From Gnetum montanum (lineage: Eukaryota; Streptophyta; Gnetopsida; Gnetales; Gnetaceae), in assembly GCA_015680685.1 (NCBI GenBank), contig MNCI01016025.1, positions 74,190 through 138,189 on the forward strand: a DNA stretch of 64,000 nucleotides, in the 5' to 3' direction. The notes beneath the pieces were generated by a model that did not search any database, had not been told where the DNA came from, and saw only the letters and a program-made list of their open reading frames with translations. Shown here piece after piece: positions 46,951-57,979 of this stretch. Position numbers and translations under genes: made by a program. The number at the start of each line of letters is the position of its first letter. The stretch's first letter is position 1.

Positions 46951-49795
46951 CGTTGAACCCCAAAAATTGGTTTAGTTTTTAACAAAATATTTTGTTAAAT
47001 ACATGCATTTCAGTTAATTTTATATTGATAATTAGTGTTTAGTTAATGATTATTGTATTTTAGTTTAGTGGTGAGTATTCGTATTAGTTATTATTTTATT
47101 TTAATTAATATAATATATTATTATATATTAATGTGACTATATTTATATTTATATATATATTATGTAAACATTATACATAATCATAGATGTAAATAATATA
47201 AAAAAATTATATACTATATAAATGTGATTATAACTTTGCAATGGCAATCACCAATAAATGTGTTATTATGGTATTTTTTATAATATTATGTCATCAAAAA
47301 CAAAATTGCAAGATTATCATTTTCTTATTTGTCTTCATAATTACACCTGACTTCCTCTTATAATTGTTGTTGGTTGCAAATGTGAGACTTGTAAGGGTAT
47401 TAATGTCCCATTAATACTTCCATAAAATTACTCTCCTCCACTTTGTAATTGTTAAACATGCTTATTGCCAAAAATTTGGGAATTCACTTTTCCATGTTTT
47501 TTTTGGTCTACAAAATCCTTATACCTTATAAATTCCTTTTGCAAATTAAATTTGAGTTGGGTCTTTGATAATTTCATGCAAATTTTGTGATGCCTATGTT
47601 GACGCTATTGCCAACATAACATGCTATGAAAAATAAAACCTGTGATATCACAAAACAAATGAGTTTTAAGCTAGTTGCCTCACTAAAGCTCAAAAAAAGA
47701 GCCTTTATCAAAAACAGAAGTGAAGCATATATGGACATCATGGACAAAATCCATACAAACATCATTATTAATTAGGCAATACATTCTCAAAAACTCTATA
47801 AATTTCATATATTTTAGAAAAGTTCAATTCGTTAATTATAATGTATAAATAAAAATGGCATTTCATACCTTTCAAATATTTTATATGGTCATGGAAAATA
47901 TTCATGATAGATTGGAAAATATTCATGATAGATGAAGAAGTTGTACCTGGGGTGAATACAAGAGCAAAAACACAAACTAAATGGTGATGGATCAAAGAAA
48001 TGGTGATGGAAAGTGCACAGCATGACAAGTGGATCAAAGTAAGACGCAGCTATAGTAAGGTGCAGTGAAGGCAAGAATAGCACAGCTGCGGTAGCAGAAG
48101 ACAATGACAACAGGCAAGAACATAGCAAGGGTTTCATTGTTGAATCAAAATAGGGTAGCAGCATGTTTCTTTTGCAACTAAATATCGGCTTACCATCATT
48201 GAACTTCAAGGCCATCCTGGACATCACTAGCTATCTCACCTGAACATAGTGTTGACCCTGCCACTTGCTATTTGATTAATGCTTTAGCGATGTTGTAGTT
48301 CATGCAGAGTGGCTAGTTTCTAAAGAATGATGCAACCATGAATGAAAAATGTTTCATAGGATCATGGATGAGAACTATAGAAATAGACAGAGGAAGAATC
48401 ATTGCAAATTGCACCACCAACTTTTATCTTTTCAACCTTCATCGTAAGTAGCTCCATAGACCTGTCAAACCATAGCCATAGATAGATAGATAGAAAATTT
48501 AACTTCAGAATGTGATGGCAGGAACTAGGTAGTCAAGATTCTTAGCTTGCCGACACAGAAGAAGATTCATCATTTCTTAGTCATTCTCTATTTGCTAATC
48601 TTCTGGAAAAGTATGCTGATGAATTTGCTTTTGATCATCATTTGGGTATCGTCATCCCTTGTGATGAGTGACTATTTGAATAGTGCACAATTATCCTCAG
48701 CATTGTTATGAATAATAATAATATGTCATTCCATTGAAGAATTCCAGAATTTGTGTTTGGCAAAATAAACCATGAATAGGGAAAGCAAAGGATGGGGCTG
48801 ACATTATGGCTTGGAGTTTGAACATTGTTGGATCATCCAAAAAGACCACTTGATGTTTCATTTGTTGTGTAGGATGACATAGCAGCTCCACTAAGATTGT
48901 CTAGTCAAGTTATAGAGCTACAACACATAGTGTTTTTGGTCAAACTCTATGATGCACTCAACATTGGTTTCTAGTAGTGGCCTCACCTACAAGATAACAT
49001 ACATGTATCCACATGGGCCCTCAAAATTTTGCATTATAGTATGGCCACATGGTTGTCATCATTGCAATGCTCTAACTTGCAAAACAATCTTCTTTATTTT
49101 TGCAATGTCTCTCCAATCGTTTTTGGCAAATCCATGATATCAGGAATACTAGATTTGGCACCTACACCAAAAATAATGGATTAGTATCAAATTCTTCTAT
49201 ATCCATCTATTATTAAAATACTTATTTTTAAATATTGGTAACATATAAATATGGCTTCAACTTTGTATTGAGTTGCATCCATTGTGCATACACATTGAAA
49301 AAAATTTCATTTAGTAAATGGGAGAGAAGGAGTTGATACCAATGAATTCCACATCAAATTGGAACTTAATTGTTTTTGTGGTTATTATTGAAGATCTATT
49401 GAGCTTTGCTGCAATTTTTGAAGTCCATCGTCTAACAATCAAAATTGTTACATTGTGAAACCAACAAGGTAGAATTGTAATTTAGACAACTCTCCCTTAT
49501 GATATTCAATTATTATTTGTAATTTCAATTTGATTTAATTATCAATTTGCATTCTTGAACTTAATGTTAGAAGTTAGGGTGAAAATTTATGAGTATACTT
49601 ATGAGCGATAGACATAAGTGTGGAATTTAATTAGATTCAATTATAACCATTTATTGTCTTGATGATTTTTTTGACTTTTTAACTGTTCCTCCATGGATAC
49701 GACTTGTGGGTCAATCATAGATGATGTCACAATCTCTACAATAAAATTAAATTTTTTTTAAATGTATCCAACATGGGATTTTTCCTAGCTCATCA
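46951..49795 (+). repeat. Gypsy-T 5' LTR
   Basis: The start (C)GTTGAACCCCAAAAATTGG matches TGTTGAACCCCAAAATTGG at 57342; the usual TG is CG here. Matching continues for roughly 250-500 bp of AT-rich sequence (gttaattttatattg, tattgtattttagtttag). The end ...CTAGCTCATCA is followed by the primer site. Only short chance frames occur inside, plus a 20-bp doubling (tggaaaatattcatgataga) near 47893-47932. Confidence 0.65.
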
Positions 49796-49797
49796 AT

Positions 49798-49816
49798 TTG
49801 GCATCGTTGCTAGGGA
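49798..49816 (+). other. tRNA-Asp-type primer-binding site, Gypsy-T
   Basis: TTGGCATCGTTGCTAGGGA begins two bases after the LTR end. It differs from the tRNA-Asp complement at CpG or CpC positions only (C to T, G to A). Confidence 0.8.
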
Positions 49817-49938
49817 GGTTGGCAGAGTTAATCATCATGAATGGTTCAATAAGCTTTAATTTTTATTTTATTTTATTTATTCATTAATTTTCTTTATGCA
49901 TTTTATTTTATTTTTCTTTTATTTTTGTAATTTAAGAA

Positions 49939-51560
49939 TTGGTTTCTTTTACTTGTTTTGCTTGCTTAAATAAAAATAAAAATAAAAATAAAGAAAAATT
50001 GCAAGAATCATCTCCTCTTATTGTACAACCAGATGAAACTATTAAAAAAGTTGCAATTAAAGGTATGATAGTAGGAGCCATTAAATCAATTTGTAAATTC
50101 TTAGGAATGGCAGCCCATGAATGTGCCAACGAAAAGTGTTCATGTTAAATGAAATCAACAAAGCAACCAAGGAAACCTACACAAATTCAACCTTCTAGAA
50201 GCACTCTTAGCCTTTATAAATGTAAAAAAGCTAATTAAAACCAAAATCAAGAACAACCAATATGATCAAGATCTAATTATTCTTCCCCTCAAGAAAAACA
50301 AAATCCCAACAAGAAAATACAACCTAATTTTTCCATAACTGTCAACCCTCTATTTGACATTCCAACATCAGCCATGAGTTCAACTACGAGGGTAGGATCT
50401 CAAAATTCAAATACTACCTCAATGTCAACCTATGTGACCACAATAGCAGGTATGAGTCAACCCATAAGCACTTTGAATATACAAACTCCACCAATAGTAA
50501 CCTCATTACCAAGTCCTATAGTAACTCCAATAGTAGCTTCAACTTATACTATGGGATCATCCTCACATCATGTACCTCCTCCATTTTCTTTAGGACCAAT
50601 TCCTCTCTCTTTCAATAGTTTGATTTCTAATGTTCAAATTAATCAGCTATTCCCATGACAAAACCTTGGAGAATTATTAATGTAAAGAACATCAATTATA
50701 CCTCAAGGCCCATTGGTTTTCACACAAGGAAGAGATGTACAAGTTAAAAATATTCACTTATTACCTATTTTTAAGGGGACAAATGATGAGGATTTGATCA
50801 TTCACATTAGATAATTTAAAAAAACATTAGCTATGTTAGCACCTCAAATTGGGGATAGGACTAAAATGATTGCTTTCAAATCAACCCTAAAAGACAGAGC
50901 TAATTTTTGGCTACAAACCCTTCAAACAAAAATTAGTTCTTGGGATGATTTTAAAAACGCTTTCTGACAAAGATTTATTTCTAATGATAGGCTATACTCA
51001 TTAAGAAAGCAATTAATAAGTTTCATGCAGCATGAGCATGAGGACTAGGAAAGCACCTTTGATATATTTAAAGGGTTATGTTTAAAAAATCCAAACCATG
51101 GCTTCCAAACCCATCAGTTAATCCAAATCTTTGTAGAAGGATTACTATCCTATTGTAGGAAAACTATTGACTTTGCATATGGGAAAAATATTTTAAATGT
51201 GACATTGGAGGATGGTTGGAGAATTATAGATTCATTAGTAGACCAAAGTAAACATTGGCCAAAACCCAACATTATGCAAGGCATGACTCAAAAAATAGAA
51301 CAATTAAATAGAAAATTTGATGAGTTAACATGATTAATTAGAAAACAAGCTCATGGAATTCAAAGTGAAGCATGCAACATTTGTGGTAGTCCCCAACATG
51401 ACCAAACAACCTGCCTAGCCTTATATTATTGTCAGGAGGAAATGCAAGAGTCAGCTAAGGCTTTTCAACAATTTAAAAGCCAACTGATAATGAACTTTCC
51501 TCAATGACCATTTTACCCACAACAATATCCTCAAAATAATTTTAGTCCATTTAAGAATCC
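49939..51560 (+). pseudogene. Gypsy-T gag
   Basis: After a low-complexity N-terminal region rich in Ser, Thr and Pro (50374-50658), the gag domain runs from about 50700: VQVKNIHLLPIFKGTNDEDL, FKSTLKDRANFWLQTL, KQLISFMQHEHED. The zinc knuckle CNICGSPQHDQTTC lies near 51373-51415. Stops replace Arg (TGA) or Gln (TAA) codons. A +1 shift near 51560 moves on to the frame of 51566-51829 (LDKLTQSLTSFIEESRQFMS). Confidence 0.85.
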
Positions 51561-52139
51561 AACTAATGAAAAAATTGGATAAACTCACCCAAAGCCTCAC
51601 TTCCTTTATAGAAGAAAGTAGACAATTTATGAGTGAAACTAGGAGAAGATTTCAGGACTTAACTAGAAATGAATTACCACCTCAACTTGAACCTAATCCT
51701 ACATCTCAAAGAAAAGGAAAAGAGAAATTACATTCCATTACTACAAGGAGTGGAAAACTAATTGAACCTAAACCCCAAAAAAAGATGAGATTTCAAGAGG
51801 TAGAAACACAAGAGGAAATAGAATCATAAGTAGTTAATGAAAAAGATCAACCAACTAAGAAAAAAGAACAACCATTACTCTCTAGACAACCAATTTTACC
51901 TTCTTTCCCTAATTTATTACAAGAAAACTTCATAACCAAAGCCCATCTTGAAAAAATGTTCAGTGAATTCTAGTTACATATTCCTTTAGAACAAGCAATA
52001 AAAGACACACCGCTCTATGCCAAATACTTAAGGGAATTATGCACTAGGAGAAGAAAAGAAAAAAATCCTAAACAAGTTTATTTAGTTGATAACCTTTCTC
52101 AACTTATAAAAAGACATGAAATTCCTAAATACTAAGATC

Positions 52140-52603
52140 TTGGAGTTTCTACCATTCCAATTAAGATAAGTGGACAAGAAATTAGGAATGCCCTATCAGA
52201 TTTAGAAGCTAGTATTAATATTATGCCTCTTGAAATTGCTAGATCACTAGATATAGAGGATATAAGAAGAGTAAACATGAAAATATCATTGTCTGATGGT
52301 TCAAGTATAAAATCTATAGGAATCATAGAAGACTTAATAATAGAGGTAGAAAATGCAAAATACCCAATTGATTTTGTTGTCTTGGAAGTGAAAGATCCTA
52401 ATTATTTCCCTATTATATTAGGTAGACCTTGGTTAGTAATAGCTAATGTGGTAATTAATTGTAGATCTGTCCAACTTCAACTCTCATTTGCAAATCTCTC
52501 TTTTACACTAAATATATATGATAAGGTGAAAGAAGATCATTTAAATATAGACTCAAAGGAAGCAAGAATGCTCTACACTCTACCCACTTCAGCAATGACA
52601 TAA
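52140..52603 (+). pseudogene. Gypsy-T aspartic protease
   Basis: The frame reads ALSDLEASINIMPLEIARSL, with DLEAS where Tat/Athila proteases usually have DLGAS (Gly to Glu by one G-to-A change). It then reads IDFVVLEVKDPNYFPIILGR, the conserved second half with ILGRPWL. The stretch 52223-52603 is open. Confidence 0.85.
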
Positions 52604-52979
52604 GATAGGGAAACCTTAGTGTCAAATAATTTCGAGGAAGGACCTTTAGACCCCTCAACTAAGGAACAATGAGATTTCCTTGACCAAATTCTAAATGTAG
52701 GGTTAAGAAATATTGGAGAAATAATTCAACCTACACATAAAGATTCCTTAGATCTTAAAGAAGTACCTAATACACTTAAGTATATTTTTCTATATCAAAA
52801 TAATCGCTTAAGAATAAATTCCCAACTTACTAATGAGCAAGAAAAAAAACTATTAGAAATCTTGGATAGTAAATTTAAGGCATTTTCATGGAGTTATGAG
52901 GACCTTCACCAAGGAATCTCACCCAACAATTTCCAACATCATATCTATCTAGAAGACAATGTCAAACTAGTAGGAATTC

Positions 52980-53690
52980 TCCTAAGATGAATTAATCCAG
53001 CCTTAAAAAAAATAGTTAAGGATGAAATTTCAAAACTTTGGAAAGAAGAAATCATTTATCCAATAATATATAGTGAATGGGTAAGCCCCATTACTATAGT
53101 ACCAAAAAAGGGAGGAAAATGGAGAGTTTGTGTAGATTATAGAAGATTAAATCAAAACATAGAAAAGGACCATTTTCCGTTACCATACATAGATCAGATT
53201 CTAGAAAAACTAGAAGGACATGAATACTACTATTTTTTGGATGGATTTAGTGGCTACAATCAGGTAGCTATTGCCCCTAAAGATCAACATAAAATAATAT
53301 TTACATGTCCTTATGGAACTTTTGCTTATAAACGAATGTCTTTTGGCCTTTGTAATGCACCAACCACTTTTCAAAAAGCAATGATCTCAATATTTTCAGA
53401 TATGTTAGAAGACAATGTTGAAGTCTTTATAGATGATTTTTTAGTTTATGGGGATACTTATGATGAAAGCTTACAACATCTTGAACATATCTTAGATAGA
53501 TGTATAGATAAAAAATTAAAACTATGTTGGGAAAAGAGTCACTTAATGGTTACAAGTGGTGTAGTATTAGGACATGTTATTTCTAAAGAAGGGATAAGAA
53601 TGGGTGATGAGAAAATAAGAGTCATATCTACACTTCTAGCTCCAACCAATTTAAAGACTCTTTGATCTTTTCTAGAACATGTTGGATATT
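52980..53690 (+). pseudogene. Gypsy-T reverse transcriptase
   Basis: Blocks: INPALKKIVKDEISKLWKEE, WVSPITIVPKKGGKWRVCVD, KDHFPLPYIDQILEKLEG, YKRMSFGLCNAPTTFQKAM, and the active site VEVFIDDFLVYGD (53430-53460). The stretch 53237-53665 is open. The two stops in the domain are TGA at Arg positions. Confidence 0.9.
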
Positions 53691-54238
53691 ATAGAAGATT
53701 TATCAAAGACTTCTTGAAAATTGCTAAACCATTATATATGCTCTTAGAAAAGGATGTTTCATTTGTTTGGACCAATGATTGTCATGAAGCATTTTTGGAA
53801 CTAAAAAAATGAGTAACCATAGCCCCTATATTAAATGCACCTAATTGGGATTATCTGTTCAATTTAATGTGTGACACTAGCGACATAGTAGTGAGGGTAG
53901 TTTTGGGAAAATACATCGAAAATAAACCAAGAGGGATTTATCATGTGTTCAAAAGTTTAGACCAAGCCCAAGTAAACTATACAACTATATTAAAAGAACT
54001 ATTAGCCATTGTATATGCTCTAGATAACTTTAGATATTATTTAATTGGATATAAAACTAGAGTATATACTGATCATTCAGCTATTAAATTTTTAGCTACC
54101 AAAAAAATAGAAAATGCAAGAATAATGAGATGGTGCTTATTACTCCAAGAATTTGACCTAGTTATTCTATATAAAAGAGGTAGGGAAAATGTAGTAGTAG
54201 ATAATCTTTCTAGGTTAGAAACTCTTGATGAGAACTGA
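53690..54238 (+). pseudogene. Gypsy-T RNase H
   Basis: It opens FIKDFLKIAKPLYMLLEKDV. The domain includes LMCDTSDIVVRVVLGKY, NYTTILKELLAIVYALDNFR (the catalytic Glu of KELLA), RVYTDHSAIKFLATKK and RGRENVVVDNLSRL (the final Asp). It is open from 53867 to 54238. The first catalytic Asp is at the MCDTSD block. Confidence 0.9.
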
Positions 54239-54449
54239 ACACAAGGAATTTTTCATGATAAATTTCCTAATGAAAAACTTTTTTCTACAAAGAAGGATCC
54301 TTGGTTTGCTGATATAGCAAACTATCTTGTTACTATGAAAATTTCTACCAATTGGACTAAGGAAGAAAAAAATATTTCTTATGCAGCATATCTAGATACA
54401 TTTGAAGTAGTTCGTACCTCTATAGAATATGTAAAGATAACATAGCAAG

Positions 54450-55690
54450 AAGATGTGTGGCTGAAAATGAACAACAAGAAATTTTACAAATGTGCCATGA
54501 TGATTGAGGGGGAGGCCACTTTGATAGAAAACGTGTTGCTATCAAAATCCTTCAAAGCAGATTTTATTGGTACTCCATTTCTAAAGATTTACATAAGTAG
54601 GTGCAAGAGTGTGATAAATGTTAACAAATGAGAGTCATAACAAAAAGACATGAACTTCCCTTAAAACCCATTTTAATAACAAAACCATTTGATGTGTCAG
54701 GTATATACTTTTTAGAATCATTTCCACCATCTAATGGATGTCAATACATTTTGGTTTGTATTGACTATGTTACCAAATGGGTAGAAGCAAAAGTCATCCC
54801 AACAAATGATGTAAAGGTAGTTGTAGCATTCCTTAGGAAATATAATTTAACATGCTTTGGAACATCATGGGAAATCATTAGAGATCAGAGAATGCACTTT
54901 GTCAATAAAATCATGAAAAAATTCCTTAAGTATTATGGTATCCAACATAAAATAGCTACTGCCTATCATCCATAAATAAATGGCCTCGTAGAGAATGCTA
55001 ATAGAATTATCTTAAATATATTAAGCAAAACTATATGTACTAAAGGGAAATATTGGTCTAAAAAACTACAAGATGCACTTTGAACTTATAGAATTACTTA
55101 TAAACCAAGTTTAGGATATTCACCTTATCAATTGGTTTATGGTAAGTTATGTCTATTACCAGTTGAACTAAAATATCAATCTTTACAATTAGTGTAACAA
55201 CTTAATTTTGATGAAGACATGAACCAGGCCTCTAGAATTAATCAGCTTCATGAACTTGAGAAAATGAGGTTACATACTCTGAACACGCAAAGAATTATAA
55301 AAAGATAAATGAAAACTTCACACAATAAGAGTATTTTTAAAAAACAATTCTCCATAGGTGATAAAGTTTTACTTTACAATATGAGACTACATAAATTTCC
55401 AGGGAAATTAACAACTAGGTGGGAAGGCCCTTATTTAGTTATTCAAACCCATGATAATAGAAGTGTCCTCATATCACCTATTGCTAATTCCTCAACAATG
55501 TTCATAGTTAATGGTCAAAGACTTAAGTTATATCATCAACACCATACTGAGGAACCTAGAGAAGATAAATTAAAAGAGCTAACTAATTCAACTTATCCAA
55601 CTACAGATGAATTACATGAAAACCATTCATTAGAAGTCCTATCTTTTAAATATACCCCTAAACTAGACTCTTTCATCGTTGAATAACAAA
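54450..55690 (+). pseudogene. Gypsy-T integrase
   Basis: The HHCC finger reads CHDD*GGGHF and later CDKC (54490-54625). The core holds LVCIDYVTKWVEAKVIPT (first Asp), IIRDQRMHFVNKIMKKFLKY (second Asp) and HP*INGLVENANRIILN (Glu), so all three DDE residues are present. The C-terminal domain at 55309-55686 has FSIGDKVLLYNMRL and TTRWEGPYLVIQTHDN. Stops replace Gln, Trp or Arg codons. Confidence 0.9.
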
Positions 55691-57330
55691 ATACTTTTAG
55701 TCTACAATTTTTACCTTGAAAAATGTATAGGGTAATAGGATATTCTATTGTGAGTCGGGACTATAAAGAATTTAGTAGTATCATGTCTGGAATCCAAGGG
55801 AGAAGGACAACTCCTCCTACCCTAAAATAGGTATGTTTAAACCCAAAATTGAACTAAGGGTGAGCCTTAGACTAATAAGTTTCTTACACATAATAAATTT
55901 CATTATTTTAAAATAATATTCTTTAAGTACATTGTTCATAAGTCAAGGTAGCTACATAGCTTAGTTTAGGATAATGCTTATTAGTGTTTGATTTCTATTA
56001 AATACTTACTTGGATAAGTTACTAAGGTGGAAATGGTGTGTTATATTGGACCTAGCTTCTTCAGTAGTAAAAGGCACCTATCTATATTAAGCCATGTGAG
56101 TAACCCATACAAAATGAAATTGGCCCCCACAAGAACCTCATAATTGAAGTTGGTTGGATATTGAATTTCTTGTGAAAAAAAACAAAAAAAAATGATGACA
56201 AATAAAAAATTTGATTAAAAAAAAGATTGCAAGAAATAGAAAAAAAAAGCAAAATGACCCCACAAGAACCTTATAGTTGGGCCGATGCTTGAAGCTCACA
56301 ATTTTAAGCATCCCATAAGAACCCTCTTTTGTAAGTAGAGTGTTTAAGGGTCAGGCACCAATTATCAATCTACTTTTGATGTCACTACCTTAGAACTAGG
56401 GTATAACATTGGTAGCGAAGGAGTCACTCATCCACAGTTGGTATCTTAATGGACATCTTCACTTCTAATTATTCCTTTTACTTTGTTATTTAGTTATTTT
56501 GCTTATGTTGCTTTGTCCTTTTTAGGCTATTGTTTTTCTTTATTTTTGTTTTATTTTTTTTGTTTTTACCTTATTTTCATTGTTGATATGCCTATTTTTT
56601 TCATTTTTGTTGAGTTATCATTCCATTTTCCTTTTGCATGATCATCTCTTTTGACTATTGGTGCTTTTGTACATGGTTTTTCTTTGTATTTCCCATCATG
56701 TCTTCCATAGGTGTTAGTGGTCGAGATCCCTACTATGGTGACAAATGATGGATACTAACACTCGTTTACCCATTGCCTTTGGTTCCCTCTTAGTTTGGAT
56801 ATATAAAACCTAGGATAATTCTTGCTTTTGGTATATCCTTTGATCATGTTTCCTTTTAATAATTTATCTTTGCTAATTAACCTATGTTACATACCTTATC
56901 TTAATTAGGGAGAGGGGGAGTAGGGTATAACCAAATTGAAAGCTAAACCAAGAACAAGTTAGGGGATGAGTTAGATGTAAGTAATGCATCTCGAATCCTT
57001 AAATCATACAAAAGGTTTAAACCTCAAAGTTATAAGACATTCTTACACCTAATGAAGCAAACCTTATAAGTTGATGTTATGCTCAAGCAATCCTAGTTAG
57101 GGCCTTCCTAACCAAGTTATATGTGGACATATATCCATGAATAAGAATTTATCATCAAAAGAGGAACAATCATATATACATACTTAATAAATAATTAGTA
57201 AATAAAAATTTTCTTAATGGAAAAGTTTAATTTTTATGTTAGCTTAAAATATATATCTTAGAATAAATAATTTTATGTATCTATTAATGTTTCATTTTTA
57301 CCTTTATGGCTAGCCACTAGCCAAAGGCTA
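55691..57330 (+). other. Gypsy-T 3' untranslated region
   Basis: No coding signal was seen. A purine-rich block agggagagggggagtagggt at about 56910 looks like an inner polypurine tract. A doubled 'cacaagaacct..tag' phrase occurs near 56127 and 56259. Tat-type elements often carry long non-coding stretches here. Confidence 0.6.
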
Positions 57331-57341
57331 GTCGGGGGCTG
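57331..57341 (+). other. Gypsy-T polypurine tract
   Basis: gtcgggggctg directly precedes the 3' LTR start TGTTGAACCCC at 57342, the expected place for the plus-strand primer. Confidence 0.6.
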
Positions 57342-57600
57342 TGTTGAACCCCAAAATTGGATCAATTTTAGTTAAGAACCTCTAATAAAAGGATACATTT
57401 TAATTAATTTTATGTAATTAATTACATATTGCTAATTATTTAACCAATGTTTAATTAATTTTTATTTTAGTTACTTTGATTAATTTTAGTTTATTGTATT
57501 TTAGTCTAATTAATATCTTNATATATATTTTTATATATAAACTATATTATATATAAACTACATAGATATTATATATATATTAGAATTAGGGCACTTGACT
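57342..57600 (+). repeat. Gypsy-T 3' LTR, recognisable left part
   Basis: It matches the start of the 5' LTR for about 250 bp. A single N at 57520 lies inside an AT repeat. From about 57590 the sequence no longer resembles the 5' LTR, so the rest is diverged, rearranged or replaced by the array at 57980-60850. Confidence 0.65.
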
Positions 57601-57979
57601 TAACTACAAGCAAAGCATGGTGATAGCTTTTGCACCCATGATGGCTATAAGGCAAAGCATGGTGATAGCTAGACAAAAGTAAATAAGGCTATAATAAGGC
57701 AAATAAAGAAAATATAAGGTTGTGTAAAGGCCACACTAGGTCAAGAAGGTAAACAATGCAACACAAGCCAAGAAAAGAGTTGAAACATCATGGAACAAGG
57801 CTAAATCAAGACAAAAAGGTTACATATGGTGAAAATTAATTGATATAGATAAAAAAAGATTATGTTCTTCTAGTTTTAGCCCTTAGAAGGTAATGGTTTA
57901 GGGTTACAAGGTTATTAGGCAAGTTTGGGCATTAATTAGGGCTATTTCTGGGCTCTTTAGACCCAAAAATTAAGTGTTT

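Larger units (their letters stand above)
46951..57600 (+). mobile_element. Gypsy-T: Tat/Athila-like LTR retrotransposon
   Basis: Parts in order: 5' LTR 46951-49795, tRNA-Asp-type primer site 49798-49816, gag 49939-51560, protease 52140-52603, RT 52980-53690, RNase H 53690-54238, integrase 54450-55690, 3' untranslated part, polypurine tract 57331-57341, and 3' LTR from 57342. The pol frame needs only two frameshifts (near 51560 and 54445). Nearly all its stops are CGA to TGA, CAA to TAA or TGG to TAG. It is the least decayed element here. The LTR length (2.8 kb), primer site and pol features favour the Tat/Athila clade. The right end of the 3' LTR could not be found. Confidence 0.8.

Noticed and set aside
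47574-48227. Minus-strand frames in the Gypsy-T 5' LTR
   Set aside because: No domain is visible, the position is inside an LTR, and the frames overlap a short internal repeat.
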